This document shows, piece by piece, positions 63,722 through 64,000 of a stretch of DNA of 64,000 nucleotides; the stretch's first letter is position 1, and every line of letters starts with the position of its first letter. Position numbers and translations under genes: made by a program. The notes beneath the pieces were generated by a model. It was not told where the DNA came from. It made no database searches and saw nothing but the letters and a program-made list of their open reading frames with translations. The stretch is from Diplonema papillatum (lineage: Eukaryota; Euglenozoa; Diplonemea; Diplonemida; Diplonemidae), in contig JAPJBO010000031.1 of NCBI GenBank assembly GCA_030068145.1, positions 310,001-374,000 on the forward strand, in the 5' to 3' direction.

Positions 63722-64000
63722 ATGGCGGCAGCGGCGTGCTCGCGGGTGAGGGCCGACGAAGCGCTGAGGGCGCGGCAAAAGGAGCTGCAGCAGTACCACC
63801 CGTGCGGCGTGGCTGCCTGGGACGCGGTGGACGGGTCCGAGGACGGCGACGCGTGCGCGCTGCGCACCGTGCGAGAAGAGCTGCTGCACTGCGAGCGCGA
63901 GCGGCCATCCGACCTCCGCGCGAAGCGGAGCAAGCAGGCCGCCGCGGCGGCCTCCTCCAACCGCGGCGTGTCTTCCGCATCCGGCCCCCGCCCGCTGACG
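63722..64000 (+). CDS. Start of a gene of unknown function (runs off the window)
   Basis: The ATG at 63722 (GGCAACATGG context) opens a GC-rich frame of exactly 93 codons to the window end: MAAAACSRVRADEALRARQK, ELQQYHPCGVAAWDAVDGSE, then LRTVREELLHCERERPSDLR and an Ala/Ser-rich stretch. The N-terminal part is charged and helical. I recognise no family. Two pieces of this exon lie upstream, at 62787 and 63203, which supports the exon being real and recently copied. Confidence 0.6.
   Translation, partial: MAAAACSRVRADEALRARQKELQQYHPCGVAAWDAVDGSEDGDACALRTVREELLHCERERPSDLRAKRSKQAAAAASSNRGVSSASGPRPLT

Noticed and set aside
1-64000. Bacterial or phage DNA with operons
   Set aside because: Spliced genes with GTATGY...AG introns, calmodulin and RanBP9-type proteins, 18S-type rRNA and gene-poor repeat-rich DNA indicate a eukaryotic nucleus.

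Overview
This window looks like nuclear DNA of an unidentified microbial eukaryote (protist). Genes are split by introns with GT...AG borders. The fragments of small-subunit rRNA are of eukaryotic 18S type. The proteins recognised (calmodulin type, RanBP9/GID1 type with SPRY-LisH-CTLH, MsrA type, DUF4116 repeats) are eukaryotic or widespread. Coding exons are visibly GC-rich with G/C-ending codons. The DNA between them is less GC-rich and crowded with dispersed repeats. I could not assign the organism to a lineage.

Layout. 1-4.1 kb: 3' part of a large coiled-coil gene (two exons). 6.3-14 kb: a RanBP9/RanBPM-like gene, with its first exon present four times (only the last copy leads into the SPRY domain) and two introns of about 2-3 kb full of repeats. 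14-18.5 kb: dispersed repeats and a minisatellite. 18.65-19.6 kb: a 149-residue calmodulin-like gene with one 518-bp intron. 20-32 kb: repeat-rich DNA with a 141-bp hairpin satellite, a 46-bp satellite, a pogo-like DNA transposon and a 1.6-kb inverted-repeat element. 32.3-34.4 kb: a foldback-type element with a lysine-rich ORF. 35-42 kb: more repeats, an 18S fragment, a possible retroelement ORF and a satellite. 42.9-46.2 kb: an intronless 1072-residue gene of unknown function. 49.8-51.5 kb: a second foldback-type element. 51.8-52.6 kb: an MsrA-family gene lacking the catalytic cysteine. 55.1-57.4 kb: about 30 DUF4116-type 25-residue repeats. 57.9-58.8 kb: a 95-bp satellite. 61-63.2 kb: 18S pieces and broken gene copies. 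63.7 kb to the end: start of another gene.

Two patterns tie the window together. First, nearly every gene is accompanied by truncated tandem copies of its own 5' or 3' edge, often with internal deletions. Second, short pieces of 18S rRNA, on both strands, are scattered through introns, intergenic DNA and broken gene copies. One piece is flanked by a 19-bp direct repeat and another interrupts a gene copy at a 6-nt microhomology. Around these lie at least ten dispersed repeat families (called R1-R11 here). Several DNA elements with terminal inverted repeats have visible target-site duplications, and most of those sit inside members of the dispersed families. All functional statements come from reading the sequence; no database search was run.
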